Positions 18,287 through 27,897 of a stretch of DNA of 64,000 nucleotides are shown piece after piece. The translations under genes and the position numbers were made by a program. Positions within the stretch are counted from its first letter, which is position 1; the number at the start of each line of letters is the position of its first letter. The notes below the pieces were generated by a model. The model ran no database searches. It was not told where the DNA came from and worked only from the letters and a program-made list of their open reading frames with translations. The DNA comes from Holzapfeliella saturejae (lineage in GTDB: Bacteria; Bacillota; Bacilli; Lactobacillales; Lactobacillaceae), in the NCBI RefSeq assembly GCF_037546065.1, contig NZ_JAWMWG010000001.1, positions 620,001 to 684,000 of the forward strand, read 5' to 3'.

Positions 18287-19213
18287 ATGACAAAAAAATA
18301 TGATGTTGTTGTAATTGGTGCAGGTCCTGGTGGCTTAACAGCTGCTTTATATGCTTCTCGTTCTAATTTATCAGTTTTAATCTTAGATCGTGGTATTTAC
18401 GGTGGCCAAATGAATAATACAGCTGACGTTGAGAACTATCCAGGTTTTGAAAATGTTAAAGGACCTGAACTAAGTGAAAAAATGTATGCTTCTGCTATTA
18501 AATTTGGTGCAGAGTATGGTTATGGTAATGTTTCAGGGATTACAGACCATGGCGACCATAAAACCATTCATACTGATGATGGTGATATTGAAGCACTTAG
18601 TGTTGTAATTGCTACAGGTGCACAGCACAAACACTTGGGTGTACCTGGAGAAGAAGAATACTCAGGAATGGGCGTCTCCTACTGTGCTGTTTGTGATGGT
18701 GCTTTCTTTAGAGATAAAGATGTCATTGTTGTTGGTGGTGGGGATTCAGCTGTTGAAGAAGGAATCTACCTAACTCAACTAGCTAAATCTGTTACATTAA
18801 TTCACCGTCGTTCAGAATTAAAAGCACAACAAATTTTGCAAGAACGTGCGTTTAAAAATGATAAAATGAACTTCATTTGGGATGCACAAGTTGAAACAAT
18901 TGACGGTGATGGCCAAAAAGTAACGAGTGTAACTTACAAAGACAAAAACACTGGCGAACAAAAGAAAGTAGAAGCTTCTGGTGTATTCATCTATGTCGGA
19001 ATTTATCCAATTACAGAACCATTTAAAGATTTAGGAATTTTAAATGATAATGGCTGGATTCAAACTGATGAATTGATGAAAACTAAAGTTCCTGGTATTT
19101 TTGCAGTCGGTGACGTGCGTGAAAAAGCATTGCGTCAAATTACTACAGCCGTTGGTGATGGTGGTAATGCAGGTCAGCAAGTTTATGACTATATTCAAGA
19201 ACTCAAACATTAA
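18287..19213 (+). CDS. trxB: Thioredoxin-disulfide reductase
   Basis: NADPH-dependent flavoenzyme that reduces thioredoxin. The 308-residue sequence has the FAD-binding GAGPGG at 11-16, redox-active CAVC at 133-136, a second nucleotide motif GGGDSAVEEG, and the C-terminal FAVGDVRE FAD motif. Length and motif order are typical of the low-molecular-weight class. It has its own promoter and terminator and so is monocistronic. GTGAGGAG precedes ATG. Confidence 0.96.
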   Translation: MTKKYDVVVIGAGPGGLTAALYASRSNLSVLILDRGIYGGQMNNTADVENYPGFENVKGPELSEKMYASAIKFGAEYGYGNVSGITDHGDHKTIHTDDGDIEALSVVIATGAQHKHLGVPGEEEYSGMGVSYCAVCDGAFFRDKDVIVVGGGDSAVEEGIYLTQLAKSVTLIHRRSELKAQQILQERAFKNDKMNFIWDAQVETIDGDGQKVTSVTYKDKNTGEQKKVEASGVFIYVGIYPITEPFKDLGILNDNGWIQTDELMKTKVPGIFAVGDVREKALRQITTAVGDGGNAGQQVYDYIQELKH

Positions 19214-19220
19214 GATTTTT

Positions 19221-19246
19221 AAAAGCCTTGTTTAAGGCTTTTTTTT
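19221..19246 (+). terminator. Intrinsic terminator after trxB
   Basis: Perfect 9-bp stem AAAAGCCTT/AAGGCTTTT around a GTTT loop, then T run. Confidence 0.92.
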
Positions 19247-19289
19247 GTGACAATTCCAGGTATAATGGTTTTTAAGAGGAGTTGTTTTA

Positions 19290-21020
19290 ATGAACTGGCA
19301 AGATAATATTGCAATTTGGCAAGCTAACCAGGAAAAATTACCTGATTACTTGAAAAAAGAATTAACGAATATACAAACTAATCAAGCACAAGCTGAGGAA
19401 GCCTTTAGCACGGACTTAGAATTTGGAACAGCAGGAATGCGAGCAATTATGGGTCCAGGATCTAATCGCCTTAACCTATTTACTGTGGGACAAGCTACAG
19501 AAGGGTTAGCACGGTTGATGGACAAATTGTCTGATACTGAGAAAAAAAGAGGCGTGGTTATTAGTTACGATTCTCGTTTCCACTCAGCAGAATTTGCGAC
19601 ACATTGTGCTCAGATTCTAGGTAACCATCATATTCCTGTCTTTTTGTTTGATGCACTAAGACCAACGCCTGAATTATCATTTGCGATTCGTCATCTGAAA
19701 GCCTACGCTGGCATTATGATTACGGCAAGTCACAATTCTAAAGAATATAATGGTTACAAGATTTATGGTGAAGATGGTGGACAGATGCCACCTAAACATG
19801 TTCAAATCGTCGTCGACGAAATGGCAAAAATTACTAATTTATTTGAAGTTGAAACGGCTTCAGTTACAGAATTAGAATCTAGTGGTCTTTTAACTTATAT
19901 AGGTGAAGATGTTGACCAAGCTTATTTAGCAAAACTAAAAACAGTTTCGATTAATGAAGAATTGAACAAATCCCAAGGGGAAGACTTGAAGATTGTTTAT
20001 ACACCACTTCACGGGACAGGTAAGATGTTATATCGCCAAGTGTTTGAAATGAATCATTTCAAACAAGTCTATGTGGTTGCTAAACAAGCCATTTTAGATC
20101 CTGGATTTTCAACAATCAAAACCCCAAATCCTGAGTTCATGGAAACTTTTGATTTAGCCAAAAAACAAGCGGATGAAGTTGAAGCTGATTTAATCATTGC
20201 GACTGATCCAGATGCGGATAGATTAGGTGTTGCTGTTAGAAATTCACAGCAAAAATTTGAAGTATTGACCGGTAATCAAATTGCAGCTATTGTGACTCAA
20301 TATATTTTGGAATCTCGTCATCAATTAGGTCAACTAGAACCTAACAGTGAAATTGTAAAAAGTATCGTTTCAAGTGAACTGCCTGCAAAAATTGCAGCCG
20401 ATTATGAGGTAACTTGCTGTGACGTTTTAACTGGATTTAAGTACATTGGTGAAGAAATTGAACGCTTAAATGAGACGCAATCTGGTCACTTCTTGTTTGG
20501 ATTTGAAGAAAGTTATGGCTATTTATTAAAAGATTTTGTGCGAGATAAAGATGCGATGCAAGCAGCTTTAATTTTGGCTGAAACAGCAGCTTTTTATAAA
20601 GATCAAAACAAAACACTATATGATGCGATGCAAGAAATTTACCAAAAGTATGGGTACTTTGTTGAAAAAACCTGTTCATTTGAATTTGAAGGTTTAGATG
20701 GTGCCAAGAAGATGAAACAGTTGATGCAAAATCTTCGCAGCCAATTATTAACAGAATTAAATGGCACACCTATTGTTAAAATTGAAGATTATCTTAACCA
20801 AGTTTGTCATCAAGATCAGAATACCCAAGTATTTACAGAATATCCTAAAGCAGATGTTTTGAAATATTATTTAGCTGATGGGACTTGGCTAGCTTTAAGA
20901 CCTTCAGGAACTGAACCAAAAGTCAAATTGTATGTTGGTGTTGAAACAGACTCACAGCAAGCAGCAGATACAAAAATTGAAAACTATCAACAAGCATTTT
21001 CTGACTTAATGACACAATAA
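19290..21020 (+). CDS. pgcA: Alpha-phosphoglucomutase/phosphomannomutase
   Basis: Phosphohexomutase of 576 residues that interconverts glucose-1-phosphate and glucose-6-phosphate, feeding UDP-glucose for glycolipid anchors and polysaccharides. Four family landmarks are present: GTAGMRAIMGPG near 46-57, the phosphoserine loop TASHNSKEYNG with S147, the metal loop DPDADR near 308-313, and the phosphate-binding RPSGTEPK near the C-terminus. A TATAAT at 19261-19266 lies 24 bp before ATG but its -35 falls in the trxB terminator and is poor. AAGAGGAG is the ribosome site. Confidence 0.92.
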   Translation: MNWQDNIAIWQANQEKLPDYLKKELTNIQTNQAQAEEAFSTDLEFGTAGMRAIMGPGSNRLNLFTVGQATEGLARLMDKLSDTEKKRGVVISYDSRFHSAEFATHCAQILGNHHIPVFLFDALRPTPELSFAIRHLKAYAGIMITASHNSKEYNGYKIYGEDGGQMPPKHVQIVVDEMAKITNLFEVETASVTELESSGLLTYIGEDVDQAYLAKLKTVSINEELNKSQGEDLKIVYTPLHGTGKMLYRQVFEMNHFKQVYVVAKQAILDPGFSTIKTPNPEFMETFDLAKKQADEVEADLIIATDPDADRLGVAVRNSQQKFEVLTGNQIAAIVTQYILESRHQLGQLEPNSEIVKSIVSSELPAKIAADYEVTCCDVLTGFKYIGEEIERLNETQSGHFLFGFEESYGYLLKDFVRDKDAMQAALILAETAAFYKDQNKTLYDAMQEIYQKYGYFVEKTCSFEFEGLDGAKKMKQLMQNLRSQLLTELNGTPIVKIEDYLNQVCHQDQNTQVFTEYPKADVLKYYLADGTWLALRPSGTEPKVKLYVGVETDSQQAADTKIENYQQAFSDLMTQ

Positions 21021-21078
21021 GATGGACTTTTGAAATGGTCATAATAAGTAGCAAGTGCTAAACTATAATTACTGTAAG

Positions 21079-21105
21079 AGTTGGATATGATTATCCAACT
21101 TTTTT
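21079..21105 (+). terminator. Terminator hairpin between pgcA and uvrB
   Basis: Perfect 9-bp stem AGTTGGATA/TATCCAACT, TGAT loop, six T. A TATAAT at 21064-21069 would place a transcription start just before the hairpin, so it may either end pgcA or lie in the uvrB leader. Confidence 0.85.
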
Positions 21106-21130
21106 ATATAGCTGAAGGGATGGGTGCAAG

Positions 21131-23131
21131 ATGACTCCTGAAATAACTCAAAATAAATTTAAATTAAAATCAGACTATCAACCGGCTGGTGATCAAGGCC
21201 AGGCAATTAAAAAATTGGTAATGGGTTTTGAAGACTGCAAAAAAGAACAGATTTTACAAGGGGCAACCGGGACCGGTAAGACATTTACAATGGCTAATAT
21301 TATCGAACAAGTGAATAAGCCAACCTTAATTTTGTCACATAATAAAACCTTAGCTGGTCAGTTATATAGTGAATTCAAAGAATTTTTCCCTGATAATGCC
21401 GTTGAATATTTTGTTTCTTATTATGATTACTATCAACCAGAAGCCTATGTGCCTTCTTCTGATACTTATATTGAAAAAGACTCCGCCATTAATGATGAAA
21501 TTGATCAATTACGTCATGCGGCAACAAGTGCTTTACTGCAACGAAACGACACCATTATTGTGGCAAGTGTTTCCAGTATTTTTGGACTAGGTGATCCTAA
21601 AGAATATGCTAAACATATTATCTCACTTTCAACAGGTGCTGAAATGGACCGTAATGACTTACTGCGATTGTTAGTTGAAAACCAGTATGATCGTAATGAT
21701 ATTGATTTTCAGCGTGGTCGTTTTCGTGTTCGAGGAGATATTGTCGAAATTTTTCCTGCAGGATTTACGCAAAATATTTATCGTGTGGAATTTTTTGGTG
21801 ATGAAATTGATCGAATTGTTGAAGTGGATGCCTTGACAGGGGAAAAGATAGCTGAAAAGAAAATTGTGACTCTTTTTCCAGCAACTCACTTTACAACTAA
21901 TGATGAACAAATGGAAAAAGCAATTGCACGTATTGAAAAAGAATTGAATGATTGTTTAGCTGAATTAAAAAGTGACAATAAACTTTTAGAAGCACAACGA
22001 CTAGCACAACGTACCCATTACGATATTGAAATGATGAAAGAAATGGGATACACCAATGGGATTGAGAACTATTCTCGTCATATGGAAGGACGTGCAGAAG
22101 GAGAGCCTCCCTACACTTTACTGGACTTCTTCCCGGATGACTTCTTAATTATGGTTGATGAGTCACACGTTACCATGCCACAAATTAGAGGGATGCATAA
22201 TGGTGACCGTGCAAGAAAGCAAATGTTAATTGATCATGGTTTTAGATTGCCTAGTGCATTAGATAATCGCCCATTAACACTTGAAGAATTTGAAGAGCAT
22301 GTTAACCAAATTCTTTATGTCTCAGCAACACCTGGTGATTATGAATTAAATCGTACACATGATATTGTCGAACAAATTATTAGACCAACTGGGTTACTAG
22401 ATCCTATTGTTCAGGTTCGTCCAATTATGGGACAAATTGATGATTTAGTGAGTGAAATTAATCAACGTGTAGAAAAGAATGAAAGAGTCTTTATTACCAC
22501 ATTAACGAAGAAAATGTCTGAAGATTTAACCGATTATCTTAAAGACTTAGGTATTCGGGTGAAATACTTGCATAGTGAGATTAAGTCCTTAGAACGAACC
22601 CAAATTATTCATGACCTAAGAAAAGGTGACTTTGATGTCTTAATTGGTATCAACCTACTTAGAGAAGGGCTAGATGTACCCGAAGTCTCGTTAGTGGCTA
22701 TTTTGGATGCTGATAAAGAAGGATTTTTAAGATCAGAACGACCACTTATTCAAACCATTGGTCGTGCTGCACGTAATCAAAATGGTGAAGTGATTATGTA
22801 TGCTGATAAAATCACCAAATCAATGAAAATTGCGATTGATGAAACGCATCGTCGTCGTGAAATTCAAGAGCAATATAATGAAAAACATGGGATTACTCCT
22901 AAAACAATTATTAAACCGATTCGTGATGTTATTTCGGTTAACGAGAAAGCATCAGACGATTCTGATGATAATAAGAAATTAACTGACTTTGACTTTTCTG
23001 AATTAACAAAAGACCAAAAACAAGCCTTAGTTGGCGATTTGACGACACAAATGGAAGCAGCAGCTCAAAAACTTGATTTTGAAACCGCTGCTAACTTGAG
23101 GGATGCTATTTTAGAATTACAAGGAGAATGA
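21131..23131 (+). CDS. uvrB: Excinuclease ABC subunit B
   Basis: Damage-verification helicase of nucleotide excision repair, 666 residues. Walker A GATGTGKT is at 44-51, the beta-hairpin tyrosines lie in SYYDYYQPEAY near 98-108, DESH Walker B near 342-345, helicase motif VI TIGRAARN near 539-546, and the C-terminal UVR domain spans the last 40 residues. It is followed 6 bp later by uvrA. No LexA/DinR box was found in the upstream 110 bp; a short dyad TAGCA-AG-TGCTA lies at 21049-21060. Confidence 0.96.
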   Translation: MTPEITQNKFKLKSDYQPAGDQGQAIKKLVMGFEDCKKEQILQGATGTGKTFTMANIIEQVNKPTLILSHNKTLAGQLYSEFKEFFPDNAVEYFVSYYDYYQPEAYVPSSDTYIEKDSAINDEIDQLRHAATSALLQRNDTIIVASVSSIFGLGDPKEYAKHIISLSTGAEMDRNDLLRLLVENQYDRNDIDFQRGRFRVRGDIVEIFPAGFTQNIYRVEFFGDEIDRIVEVDALTGEKIAEKKIVTLFPATHFTTNDEQMEKAIARIEKELNDCLAELKSDNKLLEAQRLAQRTHYDIEMMKEMGYTNGIENYSRHMEGRAEGEPPYTLLDFFPDDFLIMVDESHVTMPQIRGMHNGDRARKQMLIDHGFRLPSALDNRPLTLEEFEEHVNQILYVSATPGDYELNRTHDIVEQIIRPTGLLDPIVQVRPIMGQIDDLVSEINQRVEKNERVFITTLTKKMSEDLTDYLKDLGIRVKYLHSEIKSLERTQIIHDLRKGDFDVLIGINLLREGLDVPEVSLVAILDADKEGFLRSERPLIQTIGRAARNQNGEVIMYADKITKSMKIAIDETHRRREIQEQYNEKHGITPKTIIKPIRDVISVNEKASDDSDDNKKLTDFDFSELTKDQKQALVGDLTTQMEAAAQKLDFETAANLRDAILELQGE

Positions 23132-23137
23132 GATTAA

Positions 23138-25966
23138 ATGTTAAACGATAAAATTATTATTCATGGTGCTCGTGAACATAACCTAAAGAATATTGATTTA
23201 ACAATACCTAAAAATCAATTAGTCGTTGTGACAGGACTTTCAGGTTCAGGAAAAAGTTCGCTAGCTTTTAATACCCTTTACGCTGAAGGTCAAAGACGTT
23301 ATGTTGAATCCTTATCTAGTTATGCAAGACAATTTTTAGGACAAATGGACAAGCCAGATGTTGATTCGATTGATGGGTTAAGTCCAGCTATTTCAATTGA
23401 TCAAAAGACAACTTCTAAAAATCCAAGATCAACAGTAGGGACCGTCACAGAAATTAATGACTACTTAAGATTATTGTGGGCTCGTGCAGGAGAACCGATT
23501 TGTCCTAATGATGGCACTAAAATTACAAGCCAATCTGTCGACCAAATCACCGACCAAGTCCTTGAATTACCAGAGCGTACCAAATTGCAAATTGTGGCTC
23601 CAATTATTAAACAAAAGAAAGGACAACATAAAAAAGCATTTGAACATATTCAAAAACAAGGATATGTACGATTGTTAGTTGACGGTGAGCAATATGATAT
23701 TGCCGATGCTTTAGAACTAGAACTTGACAAGAATAAGAAACATGACGTCAGCATTATTGTTGACCGTCTAGTTATTAAAGACGGTATTCGTTCTCGTTTA
23801 TTTGATTCAATTGAAACAGCACTTAAGATGTCTGAAGGTTACGTTAATATTGATGTTATTGGCAAAGAAATGTTAATTTTTTCAGAACATAATGCGTGTC
23901 CAATCTGTGGGTTTACTGTCGGTGAGCTAGAACCACGTTTGTTTTCATTTAATGCCCCTTTTGGTGCATGTGAAGATTGTGATGGTTTAGGGTCAAAACT
24001 TGAAGTGGATTATGATTTAGTGGTTCCTGATGATACCAAGACCCTAGCAGAAGGAGCCATTGAACCTTGGAATCCGATTAGTTCCAATTATTATCCCGAA
24101 ATGCTACGTCAATTTGCCGAGCAATTTAAGATTTCAATGGACAAACCTTTCAAAAAATTGACCAAAAGACAACAAGACTTAGTCTTGAATGGTGCTGATA
24201 AACCCTTCCATTTTCACTATGAAAGTGATTTTGGTCGCGTTAAGGACGTTGAAACTGTTTTTGAAGGGGTAATGACCAATATCAAACGTCGTTACCATGA
24301 AACTAACAGTGAATTTACGCGTGAACAAATGCGTAAATACATGACAGAACTGACTTGTCAAACTTGTCACGGTTCTCGTTTAAACCGCCAAGCTTTGAGT
24401 GTCAAAATAGATGGAAAAAACATTGCTGAAGTTTCAGACTATTCAATTTTTAATACATTTGAATTCTTCAATCAAGTGACGTTACCTAAAAAAGAAATGA
24501 CCATTGCTAAACCAATTTTGAAAGAAGTTAAAGACCGACTAGACTTTCTAATTAATGTTGGGCTAGATTATTTAACATTGTCTCGTTCAGCAGGAACACT
24601 TTCAGGAGGGGAAGCACAACGTATTCGTTTGGCTACTCAAATTGGTTCAAATTTATCTGGTGTACTCTACATTTTAGATGAACCCTCTATTGGATTACAT
24701 CAACGTGATAATGATCGTTTGATTGAATCTCTTAAACAAATGCGAGACTTAGGTAACACATTAATCGTGGTTGAACACGATGAAGATACGATGAATGCAG
24801 CTGATTACTTAATTGATATGGGTCCTGCAGCAGGAATTGATGGTGGTTATGTTACCGCAGCAGGGACGCCAGAAGAAGTTTCCAAGAATCCAAATTCTTT
24901 AACTGGACAATATTTATCCGGACAAAAGCAAATCGCAGTTCCTAAAGAACGTCGCCAGGGAAATGGTGAAACAATTAGTATTAAAGGAGCTAGTGAAAAT
25001 AATTTAAAAGATGTAAACGTTGCGTTTAAACTTGGGACATTGACGGCAGTTACAGGGGTTTCAGGTTCAGGTAAATCAACCTTAGTTAACACGATTTTAA
25101 AACGTGCCTTGGCGCAAAAATTGAATAATAACCATGAAAAACCAGGTAAATTTAAGGAAATTACAGGTTATGACCATATTGAAAAATTAATTAATATTGA
25201 TCAAAGCCCAATTGGACGAACACCTAGAAGTAATCCGGCAACCTATACTAGTGTATTTGATGATATTCGCGATTTATTTGCTAAAACAAATGAAGCCAAA
25301 CTTCGTGGCTATCAAAAAGGCCGTTTTTCATTCAATGTTAAAGGCGGTCGCTGTGAAAACTGTCGTGGTGACGGTATTATCAGAATCGAGATGAACTTCT
25401 TGCCTGATGTGTATGTGCCTTGTGAAGTTTGCCACGGAACCCGATACAATTCCGAAACGCTAGAAGTTAAGTATAAGGATAAAAATATCTCTGAAGTTTT
25501 AGAGATGACTATCAAAGAATCACTAGCATTCTTTGACAACATTCCAAAAATTAAACGCAAATTACAAACCATTGAAGATGTTGGCTTAGGCTATGTCAAA
25601 CTTGGTCAATCAGCAACAACACTTTCAGGTGGGGAAGCTCAGCGTATGAAGTTAGCTTCTGAGCTATATAAAAAATCAAGTGGAAAGAATCTTTACATTT
25701 TAGATGAACCCACAACAGGTCTTCACACAGACGATATCAATCGACTATTGGCTGTTTTACAGCGTTTAGTTGATCAAGGGAATACAGTTATCGTAATTGA
25801 ACATAATCTTGATGTTATCAAAAACGCCGACCAGTTAGTTGATTTAGGACCAGAAGGTGGTGCAGGTGGCGGCACAATAATTGCGGTAGGAACACCTGAA
25901 GAAGTTGCTCAAAACGCCGAAAGTTATACTGGATTTTATCTAAAAAAATATCTGGCAAAAAACTAA
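23138..25966 (+). CDS. uvrA: Excinuclease ABC subunit A
   Basis: Damage-sensing ATPase of nucleotide excision repair. The 942-residue protein has two ABC modules: Walker A GLSGSGKSS at 33-41 and GVSGSGKST near 640, each with an LSGGEAQR signature. Zinc-binding cysteines are visible (CPICG...CEDCDG and CENCRGDG...CEVCHG). Length is normal. GGAGAATGAG precedes the ATG. It forms an operon with uvrB and ends 72 bp before rapZ without an obvious terminator. Confidence 0.97.
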   Translation: MLNDKIIIHGAREHNLKNIDLTIPKNQLVVVTGLSGSGKSSLAFNTLYAEGQRRYVESLSSYARQFLGQMDKPDVDSIDGLSPAISIDQKTTSKNPRSTVGTVTEINDYLRLLWARAGEPICPNDGTKITSQSVDQITDQVLELPERTKLQIVAPIIKQKKGQHKKAFEHIQKQGYVRLLVDGEQYDIADALELELDKNKKHDVSIIVDRLVIKDGIRSRLFDSIETALKMSEGYVNIDVIGKEMLIFSEHNACPICGFTVGELEPRLFSFNAPFGACEDCDGLGSKLEVDYDLVVPDDTKTLAEGAIEPWNPISSNYYPEMLRQFAEQFKISMDKPFKKLTKRQQDLVLNGADKPFHFHYESDFGRVKDVETVFEGVMTNIKRRYHETNSEFTREQMRKYMTELTCQTCHGSRLNRQALSVKIDGKNIAEVSDYSIFNTFEFFNQVTLPKKEMTIAKPILKEVKDRLDFLINVGLDYLTLSRSAGTLSGGEAQRIRLATQIGSNLSGVLYILDEPSIGLHQRDNDRLIESLKQMRDLGNTLIVVEHDEDTMNAADYLIDMGPAAGIDGGYVTAAGTPEEVSKNPNSLTGQYLSGQKQIAVPKERRQGNGETISIKGASENNLKDVNVAFKLGTLTAVTGVSGSGKSTLVNTILKRALAQKLNNNHEKPGKFKEITGYDHIEKLINIDQSPIGRTPRSNPATYTSVFDDIRDLFAKTNEAKLRGYQKGRFSFNVKGGRCENCRGDGIIRIEMNFLPDVYVPCEVCHGTRYNSETLEVKYKDKNISEVLEMTIKESLAFFDNIPKIKRKLQTIEDVGLGYVKLGQSATTLSGGEAQRMKLASELYKKSSGKNLYILDEPTTGLHTDDINRLLAVLQRLVDQGNTVIVIEHNLDVIKNADQLVDLGPEGGAGGGTIIAVGTPEEVAQNAESYTGFYLKKYLAKN

Positions 25967-26038
25967 TTTTTGGTTAGTTGCTTCAAAAGAAACGCCCGGA
26001 TGTGTTATACTATTTTAGTCTATTTAGGAGGGGTTGCA

Positions 26039-26923
26039 ATGGTTAATAGTAAAAAACAGTTGGTCATTATCACAGGGATGTCAGGTGCTGGAAAAACAGT
26101 TGCCATCCAAAGTTTTGAAGATATGGGGTACTTTGTCGTTGACAATTTACCGCCCAAACTTTTACGTAAATTCTGGAATTTAATGTTTGAGTCAGGGCAT
26201 ATGGATAAAGTAGCTGTGGTGATTGATTTAAGATCGCGAGACTTAGATAACGAGTTACTCGAAGCGGTTTCTATTCTTGAAACCAAAGAAGAGGTTCAAT
26301 CTAAAATTATTTATCTCAATGCTTCAAATGAAGTTTTGGTAAAACGTTATAACCAAACTAGACGTAGTCATCCTTTAGCAATGTCTGGCCGACTTTTGGA
26401 TGGTATTAATAAAGAACGTCAATTATTGACGCCTGTTATGCAACACGCCGACTTGATTATAGATACTTCTAACATTAAACCCAAACAACTCAGACAACGA
26501 TTAATTGAACAAACAAAAGGTGAGGACTTATCTGATGTTTTTCATATCGAAGTTATGAGCTTTGGATTCAAGTACGGGTTACCTATTGATGCTGACCTGG
26601 TTTTTGATGTGCGCTTTTTGCCCAACCCTTACTACATTCCAGAAATGAAGCCTCTGACAGGTTTGCAAAAACCAGTCTCAGAGTATGTCTTAACCCAACA
26701 GATGACAACTGAGTTTTATGATAAATTATGGGAATTATTAGTGACGATAATTCCGGGATATATCAAAGAAGGTAAAACTAATTTAACAATTGCAATTGGC
26801 TGTACAGGTGGTCAACATCGATCAGTCGCATTAGCTGAAAAGCTAGGGCAAAACTTAATGAAAGACTATCCAACAGATATTACCCATCGAGAAATTTGGC
26901 GTTATCAAGGAGATCAATTATGA
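26039..26923 (+). CDS. rapZ: RapZ/YvcJ nucleotide-binding protein
   Basis: P-loop protein of about 294 residues: Walker A GMSGAGKT at 13-20, and the conserved C-terminal phosphate-binding region with IAIGCTGGQHRSV. In E. coli RapZ controls glmS through small RNAs; in Bacillus YvcJ hydrolyses GTP and affects competence, and an RNA role in Firmicutes is not established. Start ATG 26039 is preceded by AGGAGGGG; an in-frame upstream GTG at 25970 would add 23 residues and has no such site. First of rapZ-yvcK-whiA with overlapping or close genes. A TATACT 26009-26014 may be the -10. Confidence 0.94.
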   Translation: MVNSKKQLVIITGMSGAGKTVAIQSFEDMGYFVVDNLPPKLLRKFWNLMFESGHMDKVAVVIDLRSRDLDNELLEAVSILETKEEVQSKIIYLNASNEVLVKRYNQTRRSHPLAMSGRLLDGINKERQLLTPVMQHADLIIDTSNIKPKQLRQRLIEQTKGEDLSDVFHIEVMSFGFKYGLPIDADLVFDVRFLPNPYYIPEMKPLTGLQKPVSEYVLTQQMTTEFYDKLWELLVTIIPGYIKEGKTNLTIAIGCTGGQHRSVALAEKLGQNLMKDYPTDITHREIWRYQGDQL

Positions 26924-27885
26924 GTGCAAAAAAGGTTGTTGTCATCGGCGGGGGAACAGGATTATCAGTTATTTTGAACTCATTAAAAGATTCAGACGTT
27001 GAATTAACAGCAGTTGTAACGGTTTCTGATGATGGTGGATCTTCAGGGATTATTCGAGATTATATTAACGTTGTGCCACCTGGTGACATTCGTAATGTGA
27101 TGGTGGCATTGTCAACACTACCTCAGGATCAGCTTGAGCTGTTTCAATACCGATTTAAAAGTCAAGATGACTTTTTTTCAGGTCATGCTTTAGGTAATTT
27201 GATTATAGCTGCGCTTTCAGAAATGACGAACGATATGTTTGAAGCAATTCAATATCTCTCTCATTTAATGAAGGTTGATGGCAACGTTTATCCTGTTTCT
27301 AATAGTCCATTGATTTTAAATGCACAATTTGAAGATGGTACAGTTGAAAGCGGCGAAAGTCATATTGTGACTTTTGATAAGCAAATTAAAACGGTTTGGG
27401 TGACAGACCCTACGCAAAAAAATGAACAGCCTAAAGCAGTATCAGAAGTCGTTGACGCTATACATGAGGCAGATATGGTGATTTTAGGTCCAGGTAGTTT
27501 GTTTACCAGTATTTTACCTAATGTTGTGATTCCAAATGTTCGACAGGCTTTGGCTGAAACAAAAGCTAATATTACTTACATTTGCAATATTATGACACAA
27601 GCTGGCGAAACCGAATGTTTAACAGATTATAATCATCTTGAAATTATCAATCGTCATTTAAAAACAAGAACAGTTGACACTGTACTCGTTAATAACCGTC
27701 AAATTTCACCTAATGTTGTTCATCAAAACTCGCCTAAAGGCTATCTAAAACCCGTTGAACATGATGAAATATCACTGCTTAACAGCGGTGTTAAGATTAT
27801 TTCGGGGGATTTTTTAGATATTAAAAATAAAAATATTTATCACGATGGGGTAAAAGTTAGAAATGCAATATTAGATTTATTATAG
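26920..27885 (+). CDS. yvcK: Gluconeogenesis/GlcNAc regulator YvcK (GlmR)
   Basis: A 321-residue CofD-like protein that binds UDP-GlcNAc and, in Bacillus (GlmR), stimulates GlmS to direct carbon to the cell wall during gluconeogenic growth. The N-terminus has the glycine-rich VIGGGTGLS near 6-14 and the signature TVSDDGGSSG, PPGDIRN and GHALGN. ATG 26920 overlaps the rapZ stop (ATGA), indicating coupling; an upstream in-frame start at 26896 lies inside rapZ without a ribosome site. Its likely target glmS is in this window at 56 kb. Confidence 0.94.
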   Translation: MSAKKVVVIGGGTGLSVILNSLKDSDVELTAVVTVSDDGGSSGIIRDYINVVPPGDIRNVMVALSTLPQDQLELFQYRFKSQDDFFSGHALGNLIIAALSEMTNDMFEAIQYLSHLMKVDGNVYPVSNSPLILNAQFEDGTVESGESHIVTFDKQIKTVWVTDPTQKNEQPKAVSEVVDAIHEADMVILGPGSLFTSILPNVVIPNVRQALAETKANITYICNIMTQAGETECLTDYNHLEIINRHLKTRTVDTVLVNNRQISPNVVHQNSPKGYLKPVEHDEISLLNSGVKIISGDFLDIKNKNIYHDGVKVRNAILDLL

Positions 27886-27897
27886 AAGGAGAAGCGT

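Noticed and set aside
21021..21130. LexA/DinR box before uvrB
   Set aside because: No GAAC-N4-GTTC pattern in either orientation; the TAGCA-AG-TGCTA dyad does not fit.
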